DNA of 64,000 nt from Metabacillus schmidteae (GTDB lineage Bacteria > Bacillota > Bacilli > Bacillales > Bacillaceae): positions 3,724,001 through 3,788,000 of the forward strand of contig NZ_CAESCH010000001.1 in the NCBI RefSeq assembly GCF_903166545.1, read 5' to 3'. Under the pieces are notes generated by a model. That model searched no databases. It was not told the origin of the DNA and saw only the letters and a program-made list of their open reading frames with translations. The position numbers and the translations under genes are program-made. Shown here one piece after another: positions 57,186-64,000 of the stretch. How positions within the stretch are numbered: the first letter of the stretch is position 1; every line of letters begins with the position of its first letter.

Positions 57186-57290
57186 TTTCTAAGCCTTTCT
57201 TTAAAGTGTCATTAGTATATTTTACCACAGGAATATACCTTTCCATATCTTAAAAGCATAAATCGAACTCTTTTGAACAAGCTAAAAGTA

Positions 57291-57305
57291 GTGTTAAATT
57301 AACAC
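57291..57305. promoter_or_regulatory. Operator-like dyad before the 39-residue membrane peptide gene
   Basis: Perfect palindrome GTGTTAA-A-TTAACAC, 26 bases upstream of the TTG start and next to a weak TTGAAC/TTAAAT pair. The binding protein is unknown. Confidence 0.35.
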
Positions 57306-57330
57306 GACTCTTAATGTGGAGGGATCAAGT

Positions 57331-57450
57331 TTGAATATTTTACTTAGCTTATTAACTACACTGTTTTTTGTATGGCATAAGACAGCTTCAAATTACCGAC
57401 ATTTACTCACAAGAATAAGAAGTATGGTAAGTGTGCCGGAATTTATCTAA
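57331..57450 (+). CDS. 39-residue putative membrane peptide
   Basis: Start TTG with SD GGAGGGA at 6-base spacing. Residues 1-15 are hydrophobic (NILLSLLTTLFFVW), the rest is basic (YRHLLTRIRSM). The composition suggests a short membrane-inserted peptide. It has its own dyad-containing upstream region and a strong terminator downstream, which supports a real monocistronic gene. I recognise no family. Confidence 0.55.
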   Translation: MNILLSLLTTLFFVWHKTASNYRHLLTRIRSMVSVPEFI

Positions 57451-57495
57451 GCAAAATATTCATTACGAATTCTCTATAACACATTAATTGAAATC

Positions 57496-57540
57496 AGGAT
57501 GGTAAGTACATTTTCTACTTACTATCCTTGTTTATTTTTT
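57496..57540 (+). terminator. Terminator of the 39-residue peptide gene
   Basis: Stem AGGATGGTAAGTA / TACTTACTATCCT (one G-T pair), then TTGTTTATTTTTT. Confidence 0.8.
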
Positions 57541-57689
57541 CTAACAATCCAAACTCATTCATTGGTAAAATGTCACCTATCTATAGTCCTCTCTCAAAAA
57601 AATCCTCATTCAAGCAGAATACATGCTGAAAAGATGTTCCAGCTGTTATAATTCTTTCAGACCAAGTATTTACAATTGGAGGATAAAAG

Positions 57690-58706
57690 ATGAAGACAAA
57701 ACTTTTTCAGCCTTATCAAATAAAAAATGTTACCTTAAAAAACCGAATTGTTATGTCACCGATGTGCATGTATTCATCAACAGGCCAACAAGGATTTGTA
57801 GAAGATTTTCATTTTACTCACTATATAAGCCGGGCAGTTGGGCAAGTTGGCTTAATTATGGTTGAAGCAACTGCTGTTACAGCTCAAGGTCGTATATCTG
57901 CACAAGATCTTGGAATCTGGAATGATGACCATGTTCCACAACTACAAAAATTAGTATCAAGAATAAAAGATTACGGTTCAGCAACAGCTATACAGCTTGC
58001 ACATGCAGGAAGAAAGTCAACAGTTGATGGTGAAATTATTGCCCCATCTTCGCTTTCATTTGATGAAACATACAAAACCCCTAAAAGCATGACAAAAGAA
58101 GAAATAACAGAAACTGTACAATCATTTCAAGATGGAGCCAAAAGAGCGAAGAAGGCAGGCTTCGACATTATTGAAATCCATGCGGCTCACGGTTATCTAA
58201 TCAATGAATTTTTATCACCTCTTTCGAATAAACGAGAAGATGAGTACGGTGGCTCTGCAAATAATCGATACCGCTTTTTAAAAGAAGTGATTGATGCTGT
58301 AAAAGAAGTATGGGATGGACCACTATTTGTCCGTATCTCGGCCTCAGATTACCACCCGGAGGGATTAGATATTAACGACTATGTCGGTTATGCACGAAAA
58401 ATGAAGGAGCAGGGTGTTGATTTAATCGATGTTAGTTCGGGAGCTGTTGTCCCTGCAAAGATCAACGTATTTCCCGGCTATCAAGTACGCTTTGCTGAAA
58501 CCGTAAAAGAACAAGCTGATATTGCAGCAGGTGCTGTTGGGCTAATTACAAGTGGAATTCAAGCGGAGGAAATTCTACAAAATAATCGAGCAGACCTTAT
58601 CTTTATAGCAAGAGAACTTCTTAGAGATCCGTATTTCCCAAGAACTGCTGCTAAAGAGTTAAGAGAAACAATTGAAGCTCCAAACCAATATGACCGTGGT
58701 TGGTAA
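57690..58706 (+). CDS. namA: NADPH dehydrogenase NamA (YqjM), old yellow enzyme
   Basis: 338 residues, FMN-dependent ene-reductase. All YqjM-type residues are in register: C26 and Y28 (MCMYSS), H164 and H167 (IEIHAAHGY), and R336 at the C-terminus (RGW). Reduces activated C=C bonds of electrophilic compounds and responds to oxidative stress in B. subtilis. SD TTGGAGGA. A TATAAT at 57647 has no clear -35. Confidence 0.96.
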   Translation: MKTKLFQPYQIKNVTLKNRIVMSPMCMYSSTGQQGFVEDFHFTHYISRAVGQVGLIMVEATAVTAQGRISAQDLGIWNDDHVPQLQKLVSRIKDYGSATAIQLAHAGRKSTVDGEIIAPSSLSFDETYKTPKSMTKEEITETVQSFQDGAKRAKKAGFDIIEIHAAHGYLINEFLSPLSNKREDEYGGSANNRYRFLKEVIDAVKEVWDGPLFVRISASDYHPEGLDINDYVGYARKMKEQGVDLIDVSSGAVVPAKINVFPGYQVRFAETVKEQADIAAGAVGLITSGIQAEEILQNNRADLIFIARELLRDPYFPRTAAKELRETIEAPNQYDRGW

Positions 58707-58735
58707 GAATAATAAAATAATAAGATTTATACCAA

Positions 58736-58762
58736 AGAGAGTTGATCGTATTCAACTCTCTT
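58736..58762. terminator. Bidirectional terminator between namA and rnz
   Basis: Stem AAGAGAGTTGA / TCAACTCTCTT, loop of 5-6, followed by TTTA on the plus strand and by a T-rich tract on the minus strand. Confidence 0.8.
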
Positions 58763-58769
58763 TTACTTA

Positions 58770-59705
58770 TTAAATGGAACGTTTTCTCGGAATGTCAATT
58801 TCCATAAAATCCGATGCAATAATAGTTGGTGGAAAAACTTCCTGCGCTTCTTCAACTAACAGATTAAGTTGTTCAGGTGATTGATATCTTGAACTTATAT
58901 GGGTTAAAACCAGTTTTTTCACATTAGATGCGTTAGCGATTTTTGCTGCATCTTCTGTTGTCGAATGGTAATAGTCATAAGCAAGATGATGATCATCTCT
59001 TCCGAAAGTTGCTTCATGAATTAATAAATCAGCATCTTCCGCAAGATCAAGACTTTTTTCGGTGAACCGGGTATCACCAAGAATAGAGATAATTCTTCCT
59101 TTTATTGAGGGACCAATAAAATCACTTCCGCGAATGATTGAACCATCTTCTAATTGAACTGTTTCTGCATTTTTAATTTTTTGATAAATTGGCCCTGGTT
59201 GAATCCCCATATTTTTCAATTCATCAACAAGTAATGTTCCTGGTAAGTCCTTTTCTATCACCCGATATCCATAGGAATCAATGCCATGTTCAATTTTCTT
59301 TGCTTGAACCTGAAAAGAAGAATCTTCATAAATGACCCCTTCCTTTACATCAATAAATTCGATTTTGTAAGTCAGGTGTGTGTGACTAACAGATAGAGCT
59401 GTTCTTACAAACTGTTCAATACCTTTTGGTCCGTAAATCGTTAAAGCTGTTTCCCCTCCTTGAAAGGAACGACTACTAATTAAGCCGGGCAAACCATATA
59501 TATGATCACCATGCAAATGGGTAATAAAAATTTTCTCAATTTTCCTTGGTTTAATTGAAGTATGTAAAATCTGATGTTGAGTTGCCTCCCCACAATCAAA
59601 TAACCATATTTCATTTCTCTCTTCTAATAATTGGAGAGCAATACTTGTTACATTCCGGGTTTTAGCAGGTATCCCTGCACCTGTACCAAGAAATATTACA
59701 TTCAC
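58770..59705 (-). CDS. rnz: Ribonuclease Z
   Basis: 311 residues. Metallo-beta-lactamase fold with HLHGDH (H63, H65, D67, H68), downstream HEATF and the THISSRY C-terminal histidine. Removes 3' trailers from tRNA precursors that lack an encoded CCA. GTG at 59705 has SD AGGAGGAAAA; the frame open 22 codons upstream carries no SD and does not match the family. Confidence 0.95.
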   Translation of the reverse strand: MNVIFLGTGAGIPAKTRNVTSIALQLLEERNEIWLFDCGEATQHQILHTSIKPRKIEKIFITHLHGDHIYGLPGLISSRSFQGGETALTIYGPKGIEQFVRTALSVSHTHLTYKIEFIDVKEGVIYEDSSFQVQAKKIEHGIDSYGYRVIEKDLPGTLLVDELKNMGIQPGPIYQKIKNAETVQLEDGSIIRGSDFIGPSIKGRIISILGDTRFTEKSLDLAEDADLLIHEATFGRDDHHLAYDYYHSTTEDAAKIANASNVKKLVLTHISSRYQSPEQLNLLVEEAQEVFPPTIIASDFMEIDIPRKRSI

Positions 59706-59816
59706 TATGTATTTTCCTCCTCTGTCATTTTCTATAAGCATACACGAATGATAAAGCATGTGAAATAACATTGGTTTATTTTTTCAAGTTTTCTTTAGTA
59801 AAAACATCATATTACC

Positions 59817-59845
59817 TTGACCAAATTCATTATTACGACTAAAAT
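59817..59845 (+). promoter_or_regulatory. SigA promoter upstream of zwf
   Basis: TTGACC, 17-base spacer, TAAAAT. It would give a leader of about 260 bases. A later TATAAT at 59912-59917 has no good -35. Confidence 0.5.
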
Positions 59846-59932
59846 AGACTGAATTATAGAAAATTTCTAAAAAACAGGTGCATTATAGACGATAATTTTT
59901 TCATTATCGTATATAATAAACTATGTGAAAAG

Positions 59933-59951
59933 ACATTATAGTCTATAATGT
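59933..59951. promoter_or_regulatory. Perfect 19-base dyad in the zwf leader
   Basis: ACATTATAG-T-CTATAATGT. A half-site-like CATTATAGAC at 59881 and ATTATAGA near 59863 repeat the arm. Possible operator or RNA hairpin; the 340-base rnz-zwf gap holds no gene otherwise. Confidence 0.4.
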
Positions 59952-60112
59952 TTGATTTAAGGGGCATTTACCTTTAAAATTAAGTATTTGTATAGGGATA
60001 ATTTCCAATCAGTATAAAAAGGTTCGATTAAATTAGCTATTTTTTATGTCGAATTCACTTTCAACATGCTGATGAATTAAATAAATGTATTATGACAAAG
60101 TGAGGTACGAAC

Positions 60113-61594
60113 GTGAATACACAAGAACATCCTAAATCAGTTATTGTCATCTTTGGAGCAACGGGTGATTTGGCGAAACGAAAATTGTTTCCATCCATTT
60201 ACCGCCTTGTTCAAAACGAAAAAATCGGTAAAAACTTTGCTGTTGTAGGGGTTGCAAGAAGACCTTGGACAACTGAAGAATTTCGTAGCAATGTTTCGGA
60301 TTCTATTCAAACATCGATGAAGGAATCAAAAGATTTAGAGGAATTCACTTCTCATTTCTATTACCATCCATTTGATGTTACAAACCCTTCCTCTTACTTA
60401 GAGTTAAACGGATTGTTAAATGAGCTTGATGGTACCTATCAAACAAGTGGAAACCGTGTCTTCTATTTAGCAATGGCACCAGAATTCTTCGGTACAATTG
60501 CCAAAAATTTAAAGAAAGAAGGCCTAACAGCTACACAGGGTTGGAGCAGGCTAGTCATTGAAAAGCCGTTTGGACATGATTTACCTTCAGCACAAAAATT
60601 AAATCAGGAAATTCGTGAAGCATTTAACGAAGATCAAATCTATCGTATTGACCATTATCTAGGAAAAGAAATGGTACAAAACATTGAGGTTATCCGGTTT
60701 GCCAATGCGCTGTTTGAACCATTATGGAATAATCGTTACATATCTAATATTCAAATTACTTCCAGCGAAATATTAGGTGTTGAAGACCGTGGCGGCTACT
60801 ATGAAAAATCCGGAGCTCTCCGCGACATGGTTCAAAACCATATGGTTCAAATGGTTGCTTTACTTGCGATGGAACCCCCAATTAAATTAACAACAGATGA
60901 AATAAGAAGTGAAAAGGTTAAGGTACTAAGAGCGCTTAGACCAGTTAATGACGAACAAGTTGCAGAATATTTTGTTAGAGGTCAATATGCAGCAGGGAAA
61001 TTTAATGATAAAGAGTTAATTGGATATCGTGAAGAAGGCAATGTTGATGAACAATCTGAAACAGAAACATATGTAGCAGGTAAGTTACTGATTGATAATT
61101 TCAGATGGGCTGGCGTTCCTTTCTATATTCGTACAGGAAAACGCATGGCTGCAAAATCAACGAAAATTGTTGTTCAATTCAAGGATATTCCAATGAATCT
61201 TTACTACAACAAAGGTGAAACAGTACCTCCTAACTTACTTGTTATTAACATTCAGCCAGAAGAAGGTATTACCCTTCAATTAAATGCGAAAAAAGATGAA
61301 TCTGAAGGTGGTTATTCAAAACCTGTTAAATTGGATTTATCTAATAACTTCTATGATGGAATCAATACACCTGAAGCGTATGAAAAGCTATTATTCGATT
61401 GCATGCGCGGCGATGCAACAAACTTCACACATTGGGATGAGGTTGCTCTATCTTGGAGCTTTGTTGATCCAATTTCTGACGCATGGAAAAATGGTAAAGC
61501 AGCACTTGCAGCATATCCTTCTGGCACCATGGGACCTAAAGAGGCTGACGAACTACTTGAAAAAGACGGGAATCAATGGTGGCCTGTTAATTAA
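60113..61594 (+). CDS. zwf: Glucose-6-phosphate 1-dehydrogenase
   Basis: 493 residues. NADP-binding GATGDLAKRKL (15-25) and active-site RIDHYLGKE (178-186) with the substrate-binding KPFGHD segment. First step of the oxidative pentose phosphate pathway; makes NADPH. GTG start with SD GTGAGGT. Convergent with gndA, which catalyses the third step. Confidence 0.97.
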   Translation: MNTQEHPKSVIVIFGATGDLAKRKLFPSIYRLVQNEKIGKNFAVVGVARRPWTTEEFRSNVSDSIQTSMKESKDLEEFTSHFYYHPFDVTNPSSYLELNGLLNELDGTYQTSGNRVFYLAMAPEFFGTIAKNLKKEGLTATQGWSRLVIEKPFGHDLPSAQKLNQEIREAFNEDQIYRIDHYLGKEMVQNIEVIRFANALFEPLWNNRYISNIQITSSEILGVEDRGGYYEKSGALRDMVQNHMVQMVALLAMEPPIKLTTDEIRSEKVKVLRALRPVNDEQVAEYFVRGQYAAGKFNDKELIGYREEGNVDEQSETETYVAGKLLIDNFRWAGVPFYIRTGKRMAAKSTKIVVQFKDIPMNLYYNKGETVPPNLLVINIQPEEGITLQLNAKKDESEGGYSKPVKLDLSNNFYDGINTPEAYEKLLFDCMRGDATNFTHWDEVALSWSFVDPISDAWKNGKAALAAYPSGTMGPKEADELLEKDGNQWWPVN

Positions 61595-61646
61595 TCAATA
61601 GTCCTGGAATCGATATCAAGTAAAACCAAATAGAGAAGTACATTTT

Positions 61647-61685
61647 GCCAATTGAGTCATTTGCGCTCAATTGGCTTTTTGGTTT
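61647..61685 (+). terminator. Terminator of zwf
   Basis: Stem GCCAATTGAG / CTCAATTGGC, 9-base loop, then TTTTTGGTTTTTTT. Confidence 0.9.
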
Positions 61686-61794
61686 TTTTCTAAAAAATGT
61701 GCGAATGAGCTCGTCTATTTGCCTCATACAAAGTAACCCTTCACCGAATAGACTAGTTAGTGTAAAAGCAAACCCTTATATCTCCTTAACTTTT

Positions 61795-61823
61795 AAGCTA
61801 TCACTGTGTGATAGCTTCTTTTA
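61795..61823 (+). terminator. Second hairpin terminator in the zwf-gndA gap
   Basis: Perfect stem AAGCTATCAC / GTGATAGCTT with a 3-base loop, then CTTTTAA. There is no gene in the 105 bases before it (61690-61794), so it is either a backup terminator or the 3' end of a short RNA. Confidence 0.6.
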
Positions 61824-61906
61824 ATCATTCTCAACCCTAATTAACCTTGCTATGGGATGATAAGGCTTTGAGCCGCTGCTAGTATATGATTCGTTATATT
61901 TTCTCA

Positions 61907-61946
61907 AAAAAAAGACAAAGCTCAGAATAACAAGCTTTGTCTTTTC
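61907..61946 (-). terminator. Terminator of gndA
   Basis: Stem AAAGACAAAGCT / AGCTTTGTCTTT with a T-run on the minus strand, 11 bases after the gndA stop. Confidence 0.9.
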
Positions 61947-61956
61947 TGTATTAAAT

Positions 61957-63369
61957 TTATTTTTCCATCCACTCAGTGTGGAAGACGCCTTCTTTGTCAA
62001 CACGTTGGTATGTGTGAGCACCGAAATAGTCACGTTGAGCTTGAAGAAGATTAGCTGGTAACGTTTCAGTACGGTAGCTATCATAGTATGCAAGTGCAGA
62101 TGAGAAGCATGGTACTGGAACTCCATTTTCAATCGCAACAGTTAAGATTTGGCGAAGAGCACCTTGGTAGCCTTCAACGATCTCTTTAAAGTAATCATCT
62201 AGTAAAAGGTTTGCTAATTGTGGTTCTTTATCATATGCATCTTTAATGTTTTGTAGGAAAGCAGAACGGATAATACAACCACCACGGAAAATCATAGCAA
62301 TATCACCGTATTTTAGATCCCAATTATACTCTTCAGAAGCTGCTCTCATTTGAGCGAATCCTTGAGCATAAGAACAGATCTTACTCATATATAATGCTTT
62401 ACGAACTGCCTCAATAAGCTCTTCTTTGTTTCCTTCGTAAGATTTTACAGAAGGACCTGAAAGAATCTTACTAGCTTTTTGACGCTCTTCTTTCATCGCA
62501 GAAATAAATCGTGCAAAAACAGACTCTGTAATAATCGGAAGTGGTACTCCTAAATCAAGAGCACTCTTACTTGTCCATTTTCCAGTTCCTTTTTGACCAG
62601 CAGTGTCAAGAATAACATCGACCATAGGTTTACCAGTTTCTTCATCTTTCTTCGTAAAGATATCTGCTGTAATTTCAATTAAGTAGCTATCAAGCTCACC
62701 TTTGTTCCATTCAGCAAACACTTCATGAAGCTCATCCGCTGATAGACCTAATACATTTTTAAGCAGGAAGTATGCTTCAGAAATTAATTGCATATCTCCA
62801 TATTCAATACCGTTATGAACCATTTTTACGTAGTGACCTGCACCATCTGGACCGATGTAAGTACAGCAAGGATCACCGTTTACTTTTGCAGAAATAGCCT
62901 CCAGGATCGGCTGAACTAAGTCAAATGCTTCTTTTTGTCCACCAGGCATAATAGAAGGTCCTTTTAATGCTCCTTCTTCCCCACCTGATACACCTGTTCC
63001 AATGAAATGAATTCCACTCTCTGCAAGATCTTTATTACGGCGTTGTGTATCTGTATATAATGTGTTTCCACCGTCAATTAAAATATCCCCTTTATCAAGA
63101 TGTGGTAAAAGCTGTTCAATTGTAGCATCAGTTGGTACACCAGCTTTAACCATTAATAGGATTTTACGTGGAGTTTCCAATGATTGTACAAATTCTTCAA
63201 TGCTGTAAGTTCCAACCACATTTTTTCCTTTTGCTTCAGTTAAAAATTCTTCTGTTTTTTCTGCTGAACGGTTAAAAACTGATACTGAAAATCCACGACT
63301 TTCAATATTTAATGCAAGATTCTTACCCATTACAGCCAAGCCAATTACACCAATTTGTTGTTTCGACAT
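61957..63369 (-). CDS. gndA: 6-phosphogluconate dehydrogenase, NADP-dependent
   Basis: 470 residues. [16 protein letters not shown] (cofactor) and the signature [22 protein letters not shown] are present, plus the conserved [10 protein letters not shown]-terminal tail of the dimer. Converts 6-phosphogluconate to ribulose-5-phosphate and NADPH. ATG 63369 follows SD AAGGG; the longer frame would include the -10 of a promoter at 63391-63419. Faces zwf convergently. Confidence 0.96.
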   Translation of the reverse strand: MSKQQIGVIGLAVMGKNLALNIESRGFSVSVFNRSAEKTEEFLTEAKGKNVVGTYSIEEFVQSLETPRKILLMVKAGVPTDATIEQLLPHLDKGDILIDGGNTLYTDTQRRNKDLAESGIHFIGTGVSGGEEGALKGPSIMPGGQKEAFDLVQPILEAISAKVNGDPCCTYIGPDGAGHYVKMVHNGIEYGDMQLISEAYFLLKNVLGLSADELHEVFAEWNKGELDSYLIEITADIFTKKDEETGKPMVDVILDTAGQKGTGKWTSKSALDLGVPLPIITESVFARFISAMKEERQKASKILSGPSVKSYEGNKEELIEAVRKALYMSKICSYAQGFAQMRAASEEYNWDLKYGDIAMIFRGGCIIRSAFLQNIKDAYDKEPQLANLLLDDYFKEIVEGYQGALRQILTVAIENGVPVPCFSSALAYYDSYRTETLPANLLQAQRDYFGAHTYQRVDKEGVFHTEWMEK

Positions 63370-63390
63370 TCCCTTACGTCCCTTCTCATC

Positions 63391-63419
63391 CTTATAGTAT
63401 GTAAAACTAAACAATTCAA
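63391..63419 (-). promoter_or_regulatory. SigA promoter of gndA
   Basis: Minus strand TTGAAT, 17-base spacer, TATAAG; the start site would be near 63384, about 15 bases before the gndA ATG, which confirms the chosen start. Confidence 0.5.
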
Positions 63420-63571
63420 AAAACTTCTACTTATGATAGCGATAAAAAGTTTAGTTTTCAGCCAATAAATGCTAAATTGACACATAATTCGAATTATTTC
63501 ATTTGACTACAACTTTAAAAATACACATTTTTCTGTAACATTTCAAGTGACTTACCTTATGTAATCGTTTT

Positions 63572-64000
63572 CTAAGTGAAAAAATCTTTACTAAAGCTCG
63601 TTCCTGGAGTTGGCGCTTCTTTTTTCTCTCCTTTGACACCTCTTTTGACTAGCTGATCTCCATATTTTTGATTTATTTGATCAATAACTGAAAGTATGGG
63701 CTCATCCTTTGCGTCCTGTTCATATGAAAACAAGTCTAACTGCTTAACAGCATCATCTTTTTCAACTAAATCCTGTCCCGTAATACCCAATAATCGAATT
63801 GGCTCTTCATTCCAATGAGCAAAAAAGAGGTCGACTGCTTCTTGGAATATCTCTTTTTCTTCCCCAATGGGATTTTTTAGCTTTTTACTTCTCGTAATGG
63901 TCTTTAAATTTCCATAGCGAATTGTTACGAACACTTTCGTTGCAAGAACTTCTTTTCGCTTCATTCGATTCGACACTGAAAGAGATAATTTTCTTAAGAC
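63572..64000 (-). CDS. polYA: DNA polymerase IV PolYA, N-terminus cut by window edge
   Basis: The C-terminal 142 residues of a Y-family polymerase (DinB type). It shows the little-finger domain, KVFVTIRYGNLKTITRSKKL, and the beta-clamp-binding QLDLF motif, then a charged tail. It is the second Y-family polymerase in the window. Next to gndA, as polYA (yqjH) in B. subtilis. The catalytic palm lies beyond base 64000. Confidence 0.9.
   Translation of the reverse strand, partial: VLRKLSLSVSNRMKRKEVLATKVFVTIRYGNLKTITRSKKLKNPIGEEKEIFQEAVDLFFAHWNEEPIRLLGITGQDLVEKDDAVKQLDLFSYEQDAKDEPILSVIDQINQKYGDQLVKRGVKGEKKEAPTPGTSFSKDFFT

Overview
The window is a low-G+C Bacillaceae chromosome segment from an endospore former. 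The gene order follows the Bacillus subtilis backbone from recS/ypbB/fer through res, spm/dacB, scp, rib, spoVA, spoIIA, fur/spoIIM and the yqk/yqj cluster to zwf/gndA/polY. Marks of the group are many spore-specific genes, strong Shine-Dalgarno (SD) sites (AAGGAGG type), several TTG/GTG starts, an FMN riboswitch and a T-box. There are no tRNA or rRNA genes, no CRISPR array, no complete insertion sequence and no prophage. Most genes are on the minus strand.

Layout. 1-5.6 kb: truncated RecQ-type helicase with YpbB, ferredoxin, a LysM/M23 peptidase, and the ECF sigma factor SigX with anti-sigma RsiX. 5.8-13.5 kb: a cobalamin adenosyltransferase, the ResDE two-component pair, ResABC cytochrome c biogenesis and RluB. 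13.7-18.9 kb: spmAB/dacB (spore core dehydration and cortex), ypuI, scpAB, a 30-residue YjcZ-type peptide and ypuF. 19-22.4 kb: riboflavin operon behind an FMN riboswitch, without ribD. 22.5-25.4 kb: ppiB, ypuA, lysA. 25.6-33.6 kb: seven-gene spoVA operon, spoIIA operon with sigF, and dacF. 33.9-37.6 kb: a structured repeat, then nucleoside salvage genes pdp, pupG, drm. 37.8-45.7 kb: xerD, yqzK, fur, spoIIM, an endonuclease Q homologue, nudF, mciZ, yqkF, yqkE, a forespore-type small peptide, yqkD, yqkC, yqkB. 45.8-49.5 kb: a gerA-family germinant receptor operon in B-A-C order. 49.6-57.2 kb: yolD-like gene, GDSL hydrolase, polYB with two LexA boxes, yqzH, a Trm11-like methyltransferase, acetyltransferases, yqjQ, and proI behind a T-box with a proline specifier. 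57.3-64 kb: a 39-residue membrane peptide, namA, rnz, zwf, gndA and truncated polYA.

How the genes work together. Much of the window is a sporulation and germination toolkit. Promoter-like sites for SigH (spoIIA), SigE (dacB, spoIIM, mciZ), SigG (spoVA and a 39-residue peptide) and SigK (YjcZ peptide) can be read directly, alongside a SigX autoregulatory site. Oxidative pentose phosphate enzymes (zwf, gndA), respiration control (res) and nucleotide salvage make up the metabolic part. I see no convincing undescribed multi-gene system. The best leads are small peptides, structured RNA or repeat elements, regulatory sites and local rearrangements such as the missing ribD and the GDSL gene beside polYB.
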